Assembly: GCF_001429505.1 (NCBI RefSeq)
Contig: NZ_LMJW01000001.1
Coordinates: 518,440 to 560,594 of the forward strand
Reading direction: 5' to 3'
Length of the DNA: 42,155 bases
DNA from: Allobosea sp. Root483D1
GTDB taxonomy: Bacteria > Pseudomonadota > Alphaproteobacteria > Rhizobiales > Beijerinckiaceae
The translations under genes were made by a program, and so were the position numbers. The notes below the pieces were generated by a model. It ran no database searches and had not been told where the DNA came from. It was given only the letters and a program-made list of their open reading frames with translations. Position 1 is the stretch's first letter. Each line of letters opens with the position of its first letter. Positions 31,408 through 40,196 of this stretch are shown here, piece after piece.

Positions 31408-32727
31408 ATGACCGAGACCGTCAAGACCAAGGTGGCTGCTCTCCAGGCCGGCCCGAGCCGTCGCGATTTCCTGAACCTGACCGGGGCGGCTGCCGTGGCC
31501 GCCGCTGCCAAGCTGAGCTTTCCGAGTGGGGCTTTCGCGCAAGCCGCGGGCCCCGAGATCAAGGGCACGCGCCTCGGCTACATCGCGCTGACCGATGCGG
31601 CGCCGCTGGTGATCGCAAAGGAGAAGGGTCTCTTCGCCAAATACGGCCTGCCCGACATGGACATCGCCAAGCAGGCTTCCTGGGGCGCGACGCGCGACAA
31701 CATGGCGCTCGGCTTCAAGAGCAACGGCATCGACGGCGGCCACATCCTGCGGCCCAAGACGCATCTCTACTCGACCGGCAAGGTCATGCAGAACGGCCAG
31801 CCGCTGCCGATGTACACCCTGCTCAACCTGAACCAGGACGGTCAGGCGATCTCGGTCTCCAACGAATACAAGGATCTCAACGTCCAGAAGGACGCCTCGC
31901 CGCTGAAGCAGGCCTTCGAGCGCAAGAAGGCTGCCGGCAAGGAACTGACCGCCGCCATGACCTTCCCGGGCGGCACCCACGATCTCTGGATCCGCTACTG
32001 GCTCGCCGCCGGCGGCATCGACCCCGACAGCGACATCAAGGTGATCGTCGTGCCGCCGCCGCAGATGGTGGCGAACATGAAGGTCGGCACGATGGACTGC
32101 TTCTGCGTCGGCGAGCCGTGGAACGAGCAACTCGTCAACCAGAACATCGGCTACACCGCGCTGACCACCGGCGAACTCTGGTTCAAGCACCCCGAGAAAA
32201 TCCTCGGCATGCGTGCCGATTTCGTCGACGCCAATCCCAAGGCGACGCAGGCCATCCTGATGGCGGTGATGGAGGCCCAGATGTGGGCCGACAAGATGGA
32301 GAACCGCCAGGAACTCGCCGAGATCGTCGGCAAGCGGCAATGGTTCAACGTCCCGGTCAACGACATCAACAAGCGCCTGCAGGGCGACATCAACTACGGC
32401 AATGGCCGCGAGGCCAAGGGTACCAACCTCTACATGAAGTTCTGGGGTGAAGGCGGCACCGTCTCCTATCCCTGGAAGAGCCACGACACCTGGTTCGTCA
32501 CCGAGAACATCCGCTGGGGCAAGTTCGACACCAACACCGACATCAAGGCGCTGGTCGACAAGACCAATCGCTCGGACCTTTGGTCGGAAGCCGCCAAGAC
32601 GCTCGGTGTCGCCAATGCCGCCAGCGGCGACTCGCGGGGCGTCGAGACCTTCTTCGACGGCGTGAAGTTCGATCCGACAGCGCCGATGGACTACCTCAAG
32701 GCGCTCAAGATCAAGCGGGTCGCCTGA
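31408..32727 (+). CDS. nrtA: nitrate ABC transporter substrate-binding protein NrtA (CmpA/NrtA family)
   Basis: 439 aa from ATG 31408, preceded by GAGGAAAA. A twin-arginine signal is clear: 'SRRDFLNLTGAAAVAAAA' (S17-R18-R19) ending about residue 46. NrtA-family blocks: 'GYIALTDAAPLVIAKEKGLF', 'ASWGATRDNMALG', 'IDGGHILRPKTHLYSTGKVM', 'FPGGTHDLWIRYWLAAGGI', 'TMDCFCVGEPWNEQLV' and 'HPEKILGMRADFVDANPKAT'. It binds nitrate in the periplasm for NrtB/NrtD. Controlled by the leader described upstream. It is followed after 3 bp by the FAD reductase gene, so all downstream genes form one operon. Confidence 0.93.
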   Translation: MTETVKTKVAALQAGPSRRDFLNLTGAAAVAAAAKLSFPSGAFAQAAGPEIKGTRLGYIALTDAAPLVIAKEKGLFAKYGLPDMDIAKQASWGATRDNMALGFKSNGIDGGHILRPKTHLYSTGKVMQNGQPLPMYTLLNLNQDGQAISVSNEYKDLNVQKDASPLKQAFERKKAAGKELTAAMTFPGGTHDLWIRYWLAAGGIDPDSDIKVIVVPPPQMVANMKVGTMDCFCVGEPWNEQLVNQNIGYTALTTGELWFKHPEKILGMRADFVDANPKATQAILMAVMEAQMWADKMENRQELAEIVGKRQWFNVPVNDINKRLQGDINYGNGREAKGTNLYMKFWGEGGTVSYPWKSHDTWFVTENIRWGKFDTNTDIKALVDKTNRSDLWSEAAKTLGVANAASGDSRGVETFFDGVKFDPTAPMDYLKALKIKRVA

Positions 32728-32730
32728 GCC

Positions 32731-33942
32731 ATGGCCGAGCCGCTCGTCATCGTCGGCAAGGGCATGGCGGCGACCAAGCTGGTCGACGAGCTCAGCCAGC
32801 GCGCGCTCGGCCGCTATTCCATCGCGGTGATCGGGGCCGAGCCACGGCTCGCCTATAACCGGGTGCTGCTCTCGCCGCTGCTCGCCGGCGAGATCGGCGA
32901 GCCGGAGATCGAGCTGAAGCCCGCCGCCTGGTGGCAGGCGCGCGGCGTCTCGATGCTCTACGGCACGCCGGTCACGGCCATCGACCGGGCGGCGAAGACG
33001 GTGGCGCTGGCCGATGGCCTGACCCTGCCCTATGGCAAGCTCGTCCTCGCTACCGGCTCGCGTCCCCTGATGCCGCCGGTGCCGGGGTTCGAACTGCCGG
33101 GGGTCGCGACCTTCCGGGATGTCGCCGATGTCGCGCTGTTCCGCGCGGTTGCCGCAACCGGCGCGCGCGTCGTGGTGATCGGCGGTGGTCTGCTCGGGTT
33201 GGAGGCGGCTTACGGGCTCGCCAGGATCGGCGCCAGGGTCACGGTTCTGCACCTGGCCGACCGGTTGATGGAGCGCCAGCTCGATCGCGAGGGTGCCGGC
33301 CTGCTCGCGGCCGAGATCGCTGCGCGCGGTATCGACATAAGGTTGAACTGCACGGCCGAGCGCTTCGTCGGCACGGAGCGGGTCGAGGCCGTCGAATTGA
33401 CCGACGGCAGCACCATTCCGGCCGATCTGGTCGTCGTCGCCATCGGTGTGCGTCCGCGCGTCGATCTTGCGGTCGCGGCGGGCCTCGACGTCAATCGCGG
33501 CGTCGATGTCGACGACGGCCTTGCCAGCAGCGATCCTTCGATCTTCGCCATCGGCGAATGCGCCGAGCATCGTGGCCTGGTCTATGGCCTGGTCGAGCCG
33601 GCCTATGAGCAGGCCCGTGTGCTCGCAACAAGACTTGCTAGCGGGACGGCGCGCTACACCGGCTCGCTACTGGCGACCAATCTCAAGGTCAGCGGCGTCA
33701 GCGTCTTCTCCGCCGGTTCCGTCGAACCGGCAGAGGGTGACGAAGTCCTGCTGCTGCGCGACCCCGCCATGGCGGTCTATCGCAAATTCGTGCTGCGGGA
33801 CGGCCGGCTCGCCGGCTGCGTCCTCGTCGGCGACACCACCGGCGCGTTGTTCTATCTCGGCCTGATCCGCTCGCAGCAGGACATCTCGCCGATCCGCGCC
33901 GACCTGCCCTTCGGCGAAGCCTATTGCGCGAGGGCGGCCTGA
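32731..33942 (+). CDS. FAD-dependent NAD(P)H reductase, NirB-N-terminal-like (probable nitrate reductase partner)
   Basis: 403 aa. Pyridine-nucleotide-disulfide-oxidoreductase fold resembling the N-terminal part of NADH nitrite reductase NirB: 'LVIVGKGMAATKLVDELSQR', 'AYNRVLLSPLLAGEIG', 'LVLATGSRPLMPPVPG', then the NAD site 'RVVVIGGGLLGLEAAYGLAR' and 'DPSIFAIGECAEHRG' for FAD. The C-terminal ~100 residues ('LLATNLKVSGVSVFSAGSVE') match the same family. It lacks the sirohaem and Fe-S domains of NirB. Placed directly before nasA (gap 2 bp) it most likely feeds NAD(P)H electrons to NasA, whose C-terminus has a matching BFD-like cluster. This is inference from order and domain logic. Confidence 0.85.
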   Translation: MAEPLVIVGKGMAATKLVDELSQRALGRYSIAVIGAEPRLAYNRVLLSPLLAGEIGEPEIELKPAAWWQARGVSMLYGTPVTAIDRAAKTVALADGLTLPYGKLVLATGSRPLMPPVPGFELPGVATFRDVADVALFRAVAATGARVVVIGGGLLGLEAAYGLARIGARVTVLHLADRLMERQLDREGAGLLAAEIAARGIDIRLNCTAERFVGTERVEAVELTDGSTIPADLVVVAIGVRPRVDLAVAAGLDVNRGVDVDDGLASSDPSIFAIGECAEHRGLVYGLVEPAYEQARVLATRLASGTARYTGSLLATNLKVSGVSVFSAGSVEPAEGDEVLLLRDPAMAVYRKFVLRDGRLAGCVLVGDTTGALFYLGLIRSQQDISPIRADLPFGEAYCARAA

Positions 33943-33944
33943 CC

Positions 33945-36641
33945 ATGCGCCACGACGCCCCGCTCGCCGGCCCCGTCCCGACACGCACGACCTGCCCCTA
34001 TTGCGGGGTCGGCTGCGGCGTGCTCGCGACGCCGGACGGCAAGGGCGGTGCGACAATCGCCGGCGATCCGGATCATCCGGCCAATCGCGGCCGGCTCTGC
34101 TCGAAGGGCTCGGCGCTCGGCGAGACGCTCGGCCTCGGCACGCGTGTGCTCCATCCGCTGAAGCGCAATGCCCGCGGCGCCTATGACCGGGTGTCCTGGG
34201 ACGAGGCGCTCGATGCGGTCGCTGATGGGCTGAAGACGATCATCGCGCGCGACGGCCCCGAGGCCGTCGCCCTCTATCTCTCGGGCCAGCTGCTGACCGA
34301 GGATTATTACGTCGCCAACAAGCTGATGAAGGGCTTCATCGGCTCGCAGCATGTCGACACCAATTCGCGGCTCTGCATGGCCTCGACCGTCGCCGGCCAT
34401 CGCCGCGTGCTCGGCTCCGACACCGTGCCCGGCTGCTATGAGGACCTCGACAGCGCCGACCTGATGGTGCTGGTCGGCTCCAACACGGCCTGGTGCCACC
34501 CGATCCTGTTCCGGCGCATCCAGCAGAACCGAGCTGAGCGCGGCGCCAGGGTCGTCGTGATCGACCCGCGCGTCACTGCGACAGCCGAGGATGCCGATCT
34601 CGTCTTAGCCCTGAAGCCGGGTTCCGACAGTGCGCTCTTCGCCGGATTGCTGGTGCATCTTGCCGATGCCGGCCTCATCGATCGCGCCTATATCGAGCAC
34701 CACGTCGCCGGCTTCGATGCCGCGCTCGCCAATGCCCGCGAGATCGCGCCGGACATCGCGGCAGTCGTCGCCCGAACCGGCCTGTCCGAGGCCGACATTG
34801 CCGCGTTCTACGCGCTCTGGGCCGGCACGCCTGCCGTCGTCACCGCCTGGAGCCAGGGCGTCAATCAGTCGGCACAGGGCACCGACAAGGTTGCGGCGAT
34901 CCTGCACTGCCATCTCGCCACCGGCCGCATCGGCCGCCCTGGCGGTGGCCCGTTCTCGCTGACCGGCCAGCCCAATGCCATGGGCGGGCGCGAAGTCGGC
35001 GGCCTCGCCAACATGCTCGCCGCTCATATGGGCTACAGCCCGGCCGAAATCGACCGCGTCCGCCGCTTTTGGCGCGCGCCGCGCATGGCCGGGCGCGAGG
35101 GCTTCAAGGCCGTCGACATGATGGACGCCGTCGCAGACGGCCGGCTGAAAGCGATGTGGGTAATGGCGACCAATCCTGCCGTGTCGCTGCCGCGGGCCGA
35201 CGCGGTTCAGGCGGCGCTACGCGGGCTCGATCTCTTCGTCGTCTCCGAGAACGTCCTCTCAAACGACACGCTCGCCGCCGGGCCGCACTACATCCTGCCG
35301 GCTGCTGCCTGGGGCGAGAAGGACGGCACCGTCACCAACTCCGAGCGCCGCATCTCGCGCCAGCGTGGATTCTTGGCCCTGCCGGGAGAGGTGAAGCCGG
35401 ACTGGTGGATCATCTGCGAGGTCGCCGAACGCCTCGGTTTCGAGGAGGCCTTCGATTATGCCGGCCCGCACGAGATCTATGCCGAGCACGCAGCGCTTTC
35501 GGCCTTCGAAAACGCGGGCAGCCGCGACTTCGACATCGGCGCCCATGGCGACCTGACCCGCCACGCCTATGACGGGCTCGCGCCAGTGCAGTGGCCGGTT
35601 CCTGTGGGCCAAGCGGAGGGTACGGCCCGGCTCTTCGCCGAAGGCGGTTTCTTCACCGCGAACCGCAAGGCGACAATGCGGCCGCTCGCCCTGCCCGCGC
35701 TTGCCGCCGCGACCACTGAAGCCTTCCCGCTGCTGCTCAACACCGGCCGCGTCCGCGACCACTGGCACACCATGACGCGCACCGGCCTGAGCGCTCGGCT
35801 CTCGGCTCATGTCGCGGAGCCAACGGTGCTGGTGCATCCGGATGATGCAGCCCGCTTCGGACTTGCCGCGAAGGGCTTTGCCTGCATCGCGACGGCTCAC
35901 GGTACAGTCGTGCTCAAGATCGCGCTCGATCCCGGCGCGCAGAAGGGCTCGCTCTTCGCTCCGATCCACTGGTCGGGCGAGAACGCCTCCAACGCCCGTA
36001 TCGGCGCCGCCGTCCATCCGCTGGTCGATCCGTTCTCGGGCCAGCCGGAGATGAAGGCGACGCCGGCTGCGATTGCGCCAGTCTCGTTCCGTTCGCGTGG
36101 TTTCCTGCTCGGCGCCGACGACTTCGCCCTGCCGGAAGGAAGCTGGTGGACCCGCGTCGCCGTCGAAGGCGGACTGGGTCGGCTCTTCGCGACGCAGGCC
36201 GATGCTGCCGAGCTTATGCAACTCGCCCGCGAGGCCTTCGGCGCCGAGGGCTTGATCGAGATGGTCGATGCCGAACGCGGGCTCTATCGCTGCTCTCTGA
36301 TCCGCGATGGCCGGCTCGCAGCCGCCCTGTTCCTCGGGCCGGACCATGACGCGCCCGTCTGGGATGCGGTCAAGCTCGCCTTTGCCAGCGGCGAGGTTGA
36401 TCCGCGCCAGCGCCTCGCGCTGCTCTCCGGCCGCAGCTTGGACGGCGCCGCCGACCAGGGCCCGACGGTTTGCGCCTGTTTCGGCGTCGGCCTGAACGCG
36501 ATCCGCGCCGCCTTTGCGGAGGGCGCGAGCGTCACGGTCGAGGAGATCGGCCGCAAGCTGAAAGCCGGCACGAATTGCGGTTCGTGCCTCCCCGAAATCC
36601 GCCGCATCGGCGCGCAGCAGCGCGTTGAGGTGCCGGCATGA
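33945..36641 (+). CDS. nasA: assimilatory nitrate reductase, catalytic subunit
   Basis: 898 aa from ATG 33945 (an in-frame TTG at 33924 overlaps the previous gene). N-terminal [4Fe-4S] ligands: Cys17, Cys20, Cys24 in 'TCPYCGVGCGVL' and Cys52 in 'GRLCSKG'. Mo-bis-MGD domains carry 'LSGQLLTEDYYVANKLMKGF', the Cys Mo-ligand region 'TNSRLCMASTVAGHRRVLGS', 'GSNTAWCHPILFRRIQ' and 'WSQGVNQSAQGTDK', then the C-terminal cofactor lobe 'LLNTGRVRDHWHTMTRTGLS'. An added C-terminal BFD-like [2Fe-2S] domain has Cys843, Cys845, Cys878 and Cys881, as in NasA-type bacterial enzymes that accept electrons from a flavoprotein. No signal peptide, so cytoplasmic. It reduces nitrate to nitrite. Confidence 0.95.
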   Translation: MRHDAPLAGPVPTRTTCPYCGVGCGVLATPDGKGGATIAGDPDHPANRGRLCSKGSALGETLGLGTRVLHPLKRNARGAYDRVSWDEALDAVADGLKTIIARDGPEAVALYLSGQLLTEDYYVANKLMKGFIGSQHVDTNSRLCMASTVAGHRRVLGSDTVPGCYEDLDSADLMVLVGSNTAWCHPILFRRIQQNRAERGARVVVIDPRVTATAEDADLVLALKPGSDSALFAGLLVHLADAGLIDRAYIEHHVAGFDAALANAREIAPDIAAVVARTGLSEADIAAFYALWAGTPAVVTAWSQGVNQSAQGTDKVAAILHCHLATGRIGRPGGGPFSLTGQPNAMGGREVGGLANMLAAHMGYSPAEIDRVRRFWRAPRMAGREGFKAVDMMDAVADGRLKAMWVMATNPAVSLPRADAVQAALRGLDLFVVSENVLSNDTLAAGPHYILPAAAWGEKDGTVTNSERRISRQRGFLALPGEVKPDWWIICEVAERLGFEEAFDYAGPHEIYAEHAALSAFENAGSRDFDIGAHGDLTRHAYDGLAPVQWPVPVGQAEGTARLFAEGGFFTANRKATMRPLALPALAAATTEAFPLLLNTGRVRDHWHTMTRTGLSARLSAHVAEPTVLVHPDDAARFGLAAKGFACIATAHGTVVLKIALDPGAQKGSLFAPIHWSGENASNARIGAAVHPLVDPFSGQPEMKATPAAIAPVSFRSRGFLLGADDFALPEGSWWTRVAVEGGLGRLFATQADAAELMQLAREAFGAEGLIEMVDAERGLYRCSLIRDGRLAAALFLGPDHDAPVWDAVKLAFASGEVDPRQRLALLSGRSLDGAADQGPTVCACFGVGLNAIRAAFAEGASVTVEEIGRKLKAGTNCGSCLPEIRRIGAQQRVEVPA

Positions 36642-37579
36642 ACGCACCGATCGATCACAGGAGTGACGGAATGGGTCAGGCTGTCTTGAAGGACGCCGGC
36701 GCGGGCGCAAAGGTCGTGGCCTTGCCGGCGGCGAGTGCGGGCGTGGTGGCGTTGCCTCAGGCGACCGGCCAGCCGCTGCGCGAGAGACTGGCGCCGCTGG
36801 CGAAGTCGGTGCTGGTCAGCGTCATACCGCCGCTGATCACGGTCGCGCTGATCCTGCTGTTCTGGCAGATCGCCGCCTCCGGCCCGCAATCCTCGCTGCC
36901 GCCGCCGACCAAGATCTGGGAAGAGGCCAAGGACCTGATCACCGAGCCGTTCTATTGGGCCGGTACCCAGGATATCGGGCTCGGCTGGCGCATCCTGGTC
37001 TCGCTCCAGCGTGTCGCCATCGGCTTTTCCCTTGCCGCGGTCGTCGGCATCCTGCTCGGCGCGCTTGTCGGCCAGTCAGTCTGGGCGATGCGGGGGCTCG
37101 ATCCGGTCTTCCAGGTGCTGCGCACCGTGCCGCCGCTGGCCTGGCTGCCGCTCTCGCTGGCGGCGTTTCGCGACAGCCAGCCCTCGGCGATCTTCGTGAT
37201 CTTCATCACCGCGATCTGGCCGGTGATCATTAATACCGCCGTCGGCATCCGCAATATCCCGCAGGATTATCGCAATGTCGCCAAGGTGCTGCGGCTGAAC
37301 CAGGTCGAGTTTTTCTTCAAGGTGATGGTGCCCTCGGCGGCGCCCTACATCTTCACCGGCCTTCGGATCGGCGTCGGCCTGTCCTGGCTCGCCATCGTCG
37401 CGGCCGAGATGCTGACCGGCGGCGTCGGCATCGGCTTCTTCATCTGGGACGCGTGGAACTCCTCGCGCCTGTCCGACATCATCGTGGCGCTCGTCTACAT
37501 CGGCGTGGTCGGCTTCGTGCTCGACCGGCTGGTCGCCTTCGTCGGCACGATCGTCACCCGTGGCACAGTCGTGAACTGA
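36638..37579 (+). CDS. nrtB: nitrate ABC transporter permease NrtB
   Basis: 313 aa; ATG 36638 overlaps the nasA stop (ATGA). ATG 36671, with a good AGGAG, is an alternative start that would shorten the N-terminus by 11 residues. After a soluble ~50-residue head there are about six membrane helices and the binding-protein-dependent permease (EAA) loop 'YRNVAKVLRLNQVEFFFKVM' 'VPSAAPYIFTGLRIGVGLSW'. 'GALVGQSVWAMRGLDPVFQV' and 'MLTGGVGIGFFIWDAWNSSR' are typical of NrtB/SsuC-type permeases. Forms the channel for nitrate with NrtD. Confidence 0.93.
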   Translation: MNAPIDHRSDGMGQAVLKDAGAGAKVVALPAASAGVVALPQATGQPLRERLAPLAKSVLVSVIPPLITVALILLFWQIAASGPQSSLPPPTKIWEEAKDLITEPFYWAGTQDIGLGWRILVSLQRVAIGFSLAAVVGILLGALVGQSVWAMRGLDPVFQVLRTVPPLAWLPLSLAAFRDSQPSAIFVIFITAIWPVIINTAVGIRNIPQDYRNVAKVLRLNQVEFFFKVMVPSAAPYIFTGLRIGVGLSWLAIVAAEMLTGGVGIGFFIWDAWNSSRLSDIIVALVYIGVVGFVLDRLVAFVGTIVTRGTVVN

Positions 37580-37590
37580 GGAGCCGGATC

Positions 37591-38388
37591 ATGAGCAGCC
37601 CCTATCTCAAGATCGATCATGTCGAGAAGACCTTCCAGCGCGGCACGGCCTCGACCAATGTGCTGAAGGACATCAGCCTCGTCATCGACAAGGGTGAGTA
37701 CGTCTCGATCATTGGCCATTCCGGCTGTGGAAAGTCGACCCTGCTCAACATCGTAGCCGGGCTGACGCCGGTGAGCGCCGGCGCCGTGCTGCTCGAAGGC
37801 AAAGAGGTCAACGCGCCCGGCCCCGAGCGGGCGGTGGTCTTCCAGAACCACTCGCTGCTGCCCTGGCTTTCCGTCTACGACAATGTCGCGCTCGCCGTGA
37901 ACAAGGTCTTCCGCGGCGTAAAGTCAAAGGCGCAGCGGCATGACTGGATCATGCACAACCTCGACCTCGTCCAAATGGCTCATGCCAGGGACAAGCGCCC
38001 AGCCGAGATTTCCGGCGGCATGAAGCAGCGGGTCGGCATCGCCCGCGGCCTCGCCATGGAGCCGAAGATCCTGCTGCTCGACGAGCCCTTCGGTGCGCTC
38101 GACGCGCTGACCCGGGCCCATCTGCAGGACTCGATCATGCAGATCCACGCCGCGCTCGGGAACACGATGATCATGATCACCCATGACGTCGACGAGGCCG
38201 TGCTGCTCTCCGACCGGATCGTGATGATGACCAACGGCCCCTCCGCCCGCATCGGCGAGGTGCTCGATGTCCGGCTGGAGCGCCCGCGCAAACGCCTCGA
38301 ACTGGTCTCCGACCGCACCTACATCGCCGCGCGCGAGGCCGTGCTGAAATTCCTCTACGAGCGCCACCGCTTCGTCGAGGCGGCGTGA
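37591..38388 (+). CDS. nrtD: nitrate ABC transporter ATP-binding protein NrtD-like
   Basis: 265 aa from ATG 37591, preceded by GAGGAGCC. Complete ABC ATPase: Walker A 'GHSGCGKST' (42-50), Q-loop 'VVFQNHSLLPWLSVYDNV', signature 'EISGGMKQRVGIARGLAM', Walker B 'ILLLDEPFGALDAL' and switch His 'MITHDVDEAVLLSDR'. It lacks the fused solute-binding domain of cyanobacterial NrtC, so it is NrtD-like and probably works as a homodimer. Twelve bp separate it from nrtB. Confidence 0.92.
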   Translation: MSSPYLKIDHVEKTFQRGTASTNVLKDISLVIDKGEYVSIIGHSGCGKSTLLNIVAGLTPVSAGAVLLEGKEVNAPGPERAVVFQNHSLLPWLSVYDNVALAVNKVFRGVKSKAQRHDWIMHNLDLVQMAHARDKRPAEISGGMKQRVGIARGLAMEPKILLLDEPFGALDALTRAHLQDSIMQIHAALGNTMIMITHDVDEAVLLSDRIVMMTNGPSARIGEVLDVRLERPRKRLELVSDRTYIAAREAVLKFLYERHRFVEAA

Positions 38389-40196
38389 CGGCGGCGGCCA
38401 TGAGCAACGACTTCTCCCCCGACCAGAAGCGCTATCTCGAAGGCTTCATGAGCGGCATGCAGTCGGCGCGCGCGGCGCGCGGGCTCGGACCGCTCGGTGG
38501 TGCGGGCGAGCAGGGCAACGCCACGCCGTCAGGCCCCGACAGGGAGCATGCCGAGGCGCAGGCGAAGACCGTCGCCGGAGGCGGCAAGCTGGTCGACCAG
38601 GAGAAGTGGAAGGCGGCCGAGCATCCCTTCGACGCCTATGCCCGCTTCAAGGACCAGGCGTCGTCAGGCACCTACCCGAAGCCGGAAGACAATTTCCGCT
38701 GGCGTTACCACGGCCTGTTCTATGTGGCCCCGGCGCAGGACAGCTATATGTGCCGGCTGCGCATCCCGAACGGTATCCTCAAGGCCTGGCAGTTCGAGGG
38801 TGTCGCCGATCTCGCCGAGCGGCTTTGCGGCCCCTACGCCCATGTCACCACCCGCGCCAATCTGCAGGTCCGCGAGATCAGCGCGCAGAACGCGCCGCTC
38901 CTGCTCGAAGGCCTCGCCGATCTCGGCCTCACCGCCAAGGGCTCCGGCGCCGACAACATCCGCAACGTCACGGGCTCGGCGACGGCCGGCATCGACCCGC
39001 TCGAACTGCTCGATACGCGCCCGCACGCCCGCGCCTGGCACCACCATATCCTCAACGACCGCTCGCTCTACGGCCTGCCGCGCAAGTTCAATGTTGCCTT
39101 CGACGGCGCCAGCTCGATCGCGACGCTGGAGGACACCAACGATATCGGTTTCCAGGCGATTGAGATTGGGGAAGGGGCGACGTTCGAAGGCGCTGCTGTC
39201 GGGCCCGGCATCTGGTATCGGCTCGCGCTCGGCGGCATCACCGGTCATCACGACCTCGCTCGCGACACCGGCATCGTTGTCGCGCCGTCCGATACGGTCG
39301 CGGTCTCCGACGCGATCGTGCGCGTCTTCGTCGCCAATGGCAACCGTACCAACCGCAACAAGGCGCGCCTGAAATACGTGCTCGACGCCTGGGGTTTCGA
39401 CAAGTTTCTGGCGGCAGTGGAAGAGAAACTCGGCCGCCGGCTAATCCGGGTCGATGCATCCTTCGTGAAGCCGCGCCCGATCTATGACCGGCTCGCCCAT
39501 ATCGGCGTGCACAAGCAGCTTCAGCCTGGACTGAACTGGGTCGGCGTGGCGCTGCCGGTCGGCAAGCTCACCGCCCGGCAGATGCGGACGATCGCGGCGA
39601 TTTCACAAGCATGCGGCGATGGCGATATCCGCCTGACGGTCTGGCAGAATCTGCTGATCTCGGGAGTGCCCGATGCGAAGGTCGACGACGTCATCGCCAA
39701 TCTGCTGGCGTGCGGCCTTTCCGCGGAGACCTCCGTGCTGCGCGCCGGGCTGATCGCCTGCACCGGCGCCACCGGCTGCAAGTTCGCCGCCGCCCACACC
39801 AAGGAAGATGCGCTCGCCATCGCCGCCCATTGCGAGCCGCGCATCACGCTGGACCAGCCGGTCAACATCCACCTGACCGGCTGCCACCATTCCTGCGCCC
39901 AGCACTATATCGGCGATCTCGGCCTGATCGGCGCCAAGGTGCCAGTCAACGAGGACGGCGACACCGTGCCCGGCTACGACCTCCTCGTCGGCGGCGGCTA
40001 CGGCGTCGACGGCGGCATGGCCCGGCCGTTCCGCGAGAAGGTCAGGGCCGAGGAGGCGCCGGCTTTGGTCGAGGCGATCCTGCGGACCTGGCAGGTCCAT
40101 CGCGTCTCAGCCGAAGAGAGCTTCGTCGCCTTCGCCCGCCGCCATGAGATCGAGGCGCTGCAGGTGCTGGTTGCGCAGACGGGAGAGGCGGCATGA
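38385..40196 (+). CDS. nirA: assimilatory nitrite reductase, NirA-type sirohaem/[4Fe-4S] protein
   Basis: 603 aa if read from GTG 38385 (GTGA overlap with nrtD); ATG 38400 matches the usual N-terminus and would give 598 aa. The sirohaem/Fe-S cysteines are Cys459 and Cys465 ('CTGATGCKFAAAHTK') and Cys500 and Cys504 ('TGCHHSCAQHYIGDLGLIG'). Two ferredoxin-like half-domains can be seen ('RIPNGILKAWQFEGVADLAE', 'TTRANLQVREISA'; 'VGVALPVGKLTARQMRTIAA', 'RLTVWQNLLISG'). It carries out the six-electron reduction of nitrite to ammonium. It has no FAD/NADH domain of its own, so it needs an external donor; the gene directly downstream (ATGA overlap) is the probable one. The N-terminal 'DFSPDQKRYLEGFMSGMQS' is also found, in variant form, in that partner. 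Confidence 0.92.
   Translation: MTAAAMSNDFSPDQKRYLEGFMSGMQSARAARGLGPLGGAGEQGNATPSGPDREHAEAQAKTVAGGGKLVDQEKWKAAEHPFDAYARFKDQASSGTYPKPEDNFRWRYHGLFYVAPAQDSYMCRLRIPNGILKAWQFEGVADLAERLCGPYAHVTTRANLQVREISAQNAPLLLEGLADLGLTAKGSGADNIRNVTGSATAGIDPLELLDTRPHARAWHHHILNDRSLYGLPRKFNVAFDGASSIATLEDTNDIGFQAIEIGEGATFEGAAVGPGIWYRLALGGITGHHDLARDTGIVVAPSDTVAVSDAIVRVFVANGNRTNRNKARLKYVLDAWGFDKFLAAVEEKLGRRLIRVDASFVKPRPIYDRLAHIGVHKQLQPGLNWVGVALPVGKLTARQMRTIAAISQACGDGDIRLTVWQNLLISGVPDAKVDDVIANLLACGLSAETSVLRAGLIACTGATGCKFAAAHTKEDALAIAAHCEPRITLDQPVNIHLTGCHHSCAQHYIGDLGLIGAKVPVNEDGDTVPGYDLLVGGGYGVDGGMARPFREKVRAEEAPALVEAILRTWQVHRVSAEESFVAFARRHEIEALQVLVAQTGEAA

Noticed and set aside
30985..33570. 861-aa open frame on the minus strand opposite nrtA and the FAD reductase
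   Set aside because: It is antisense to two well-supported genes and to the regulatory leader, with no recognisable domain or start signal.
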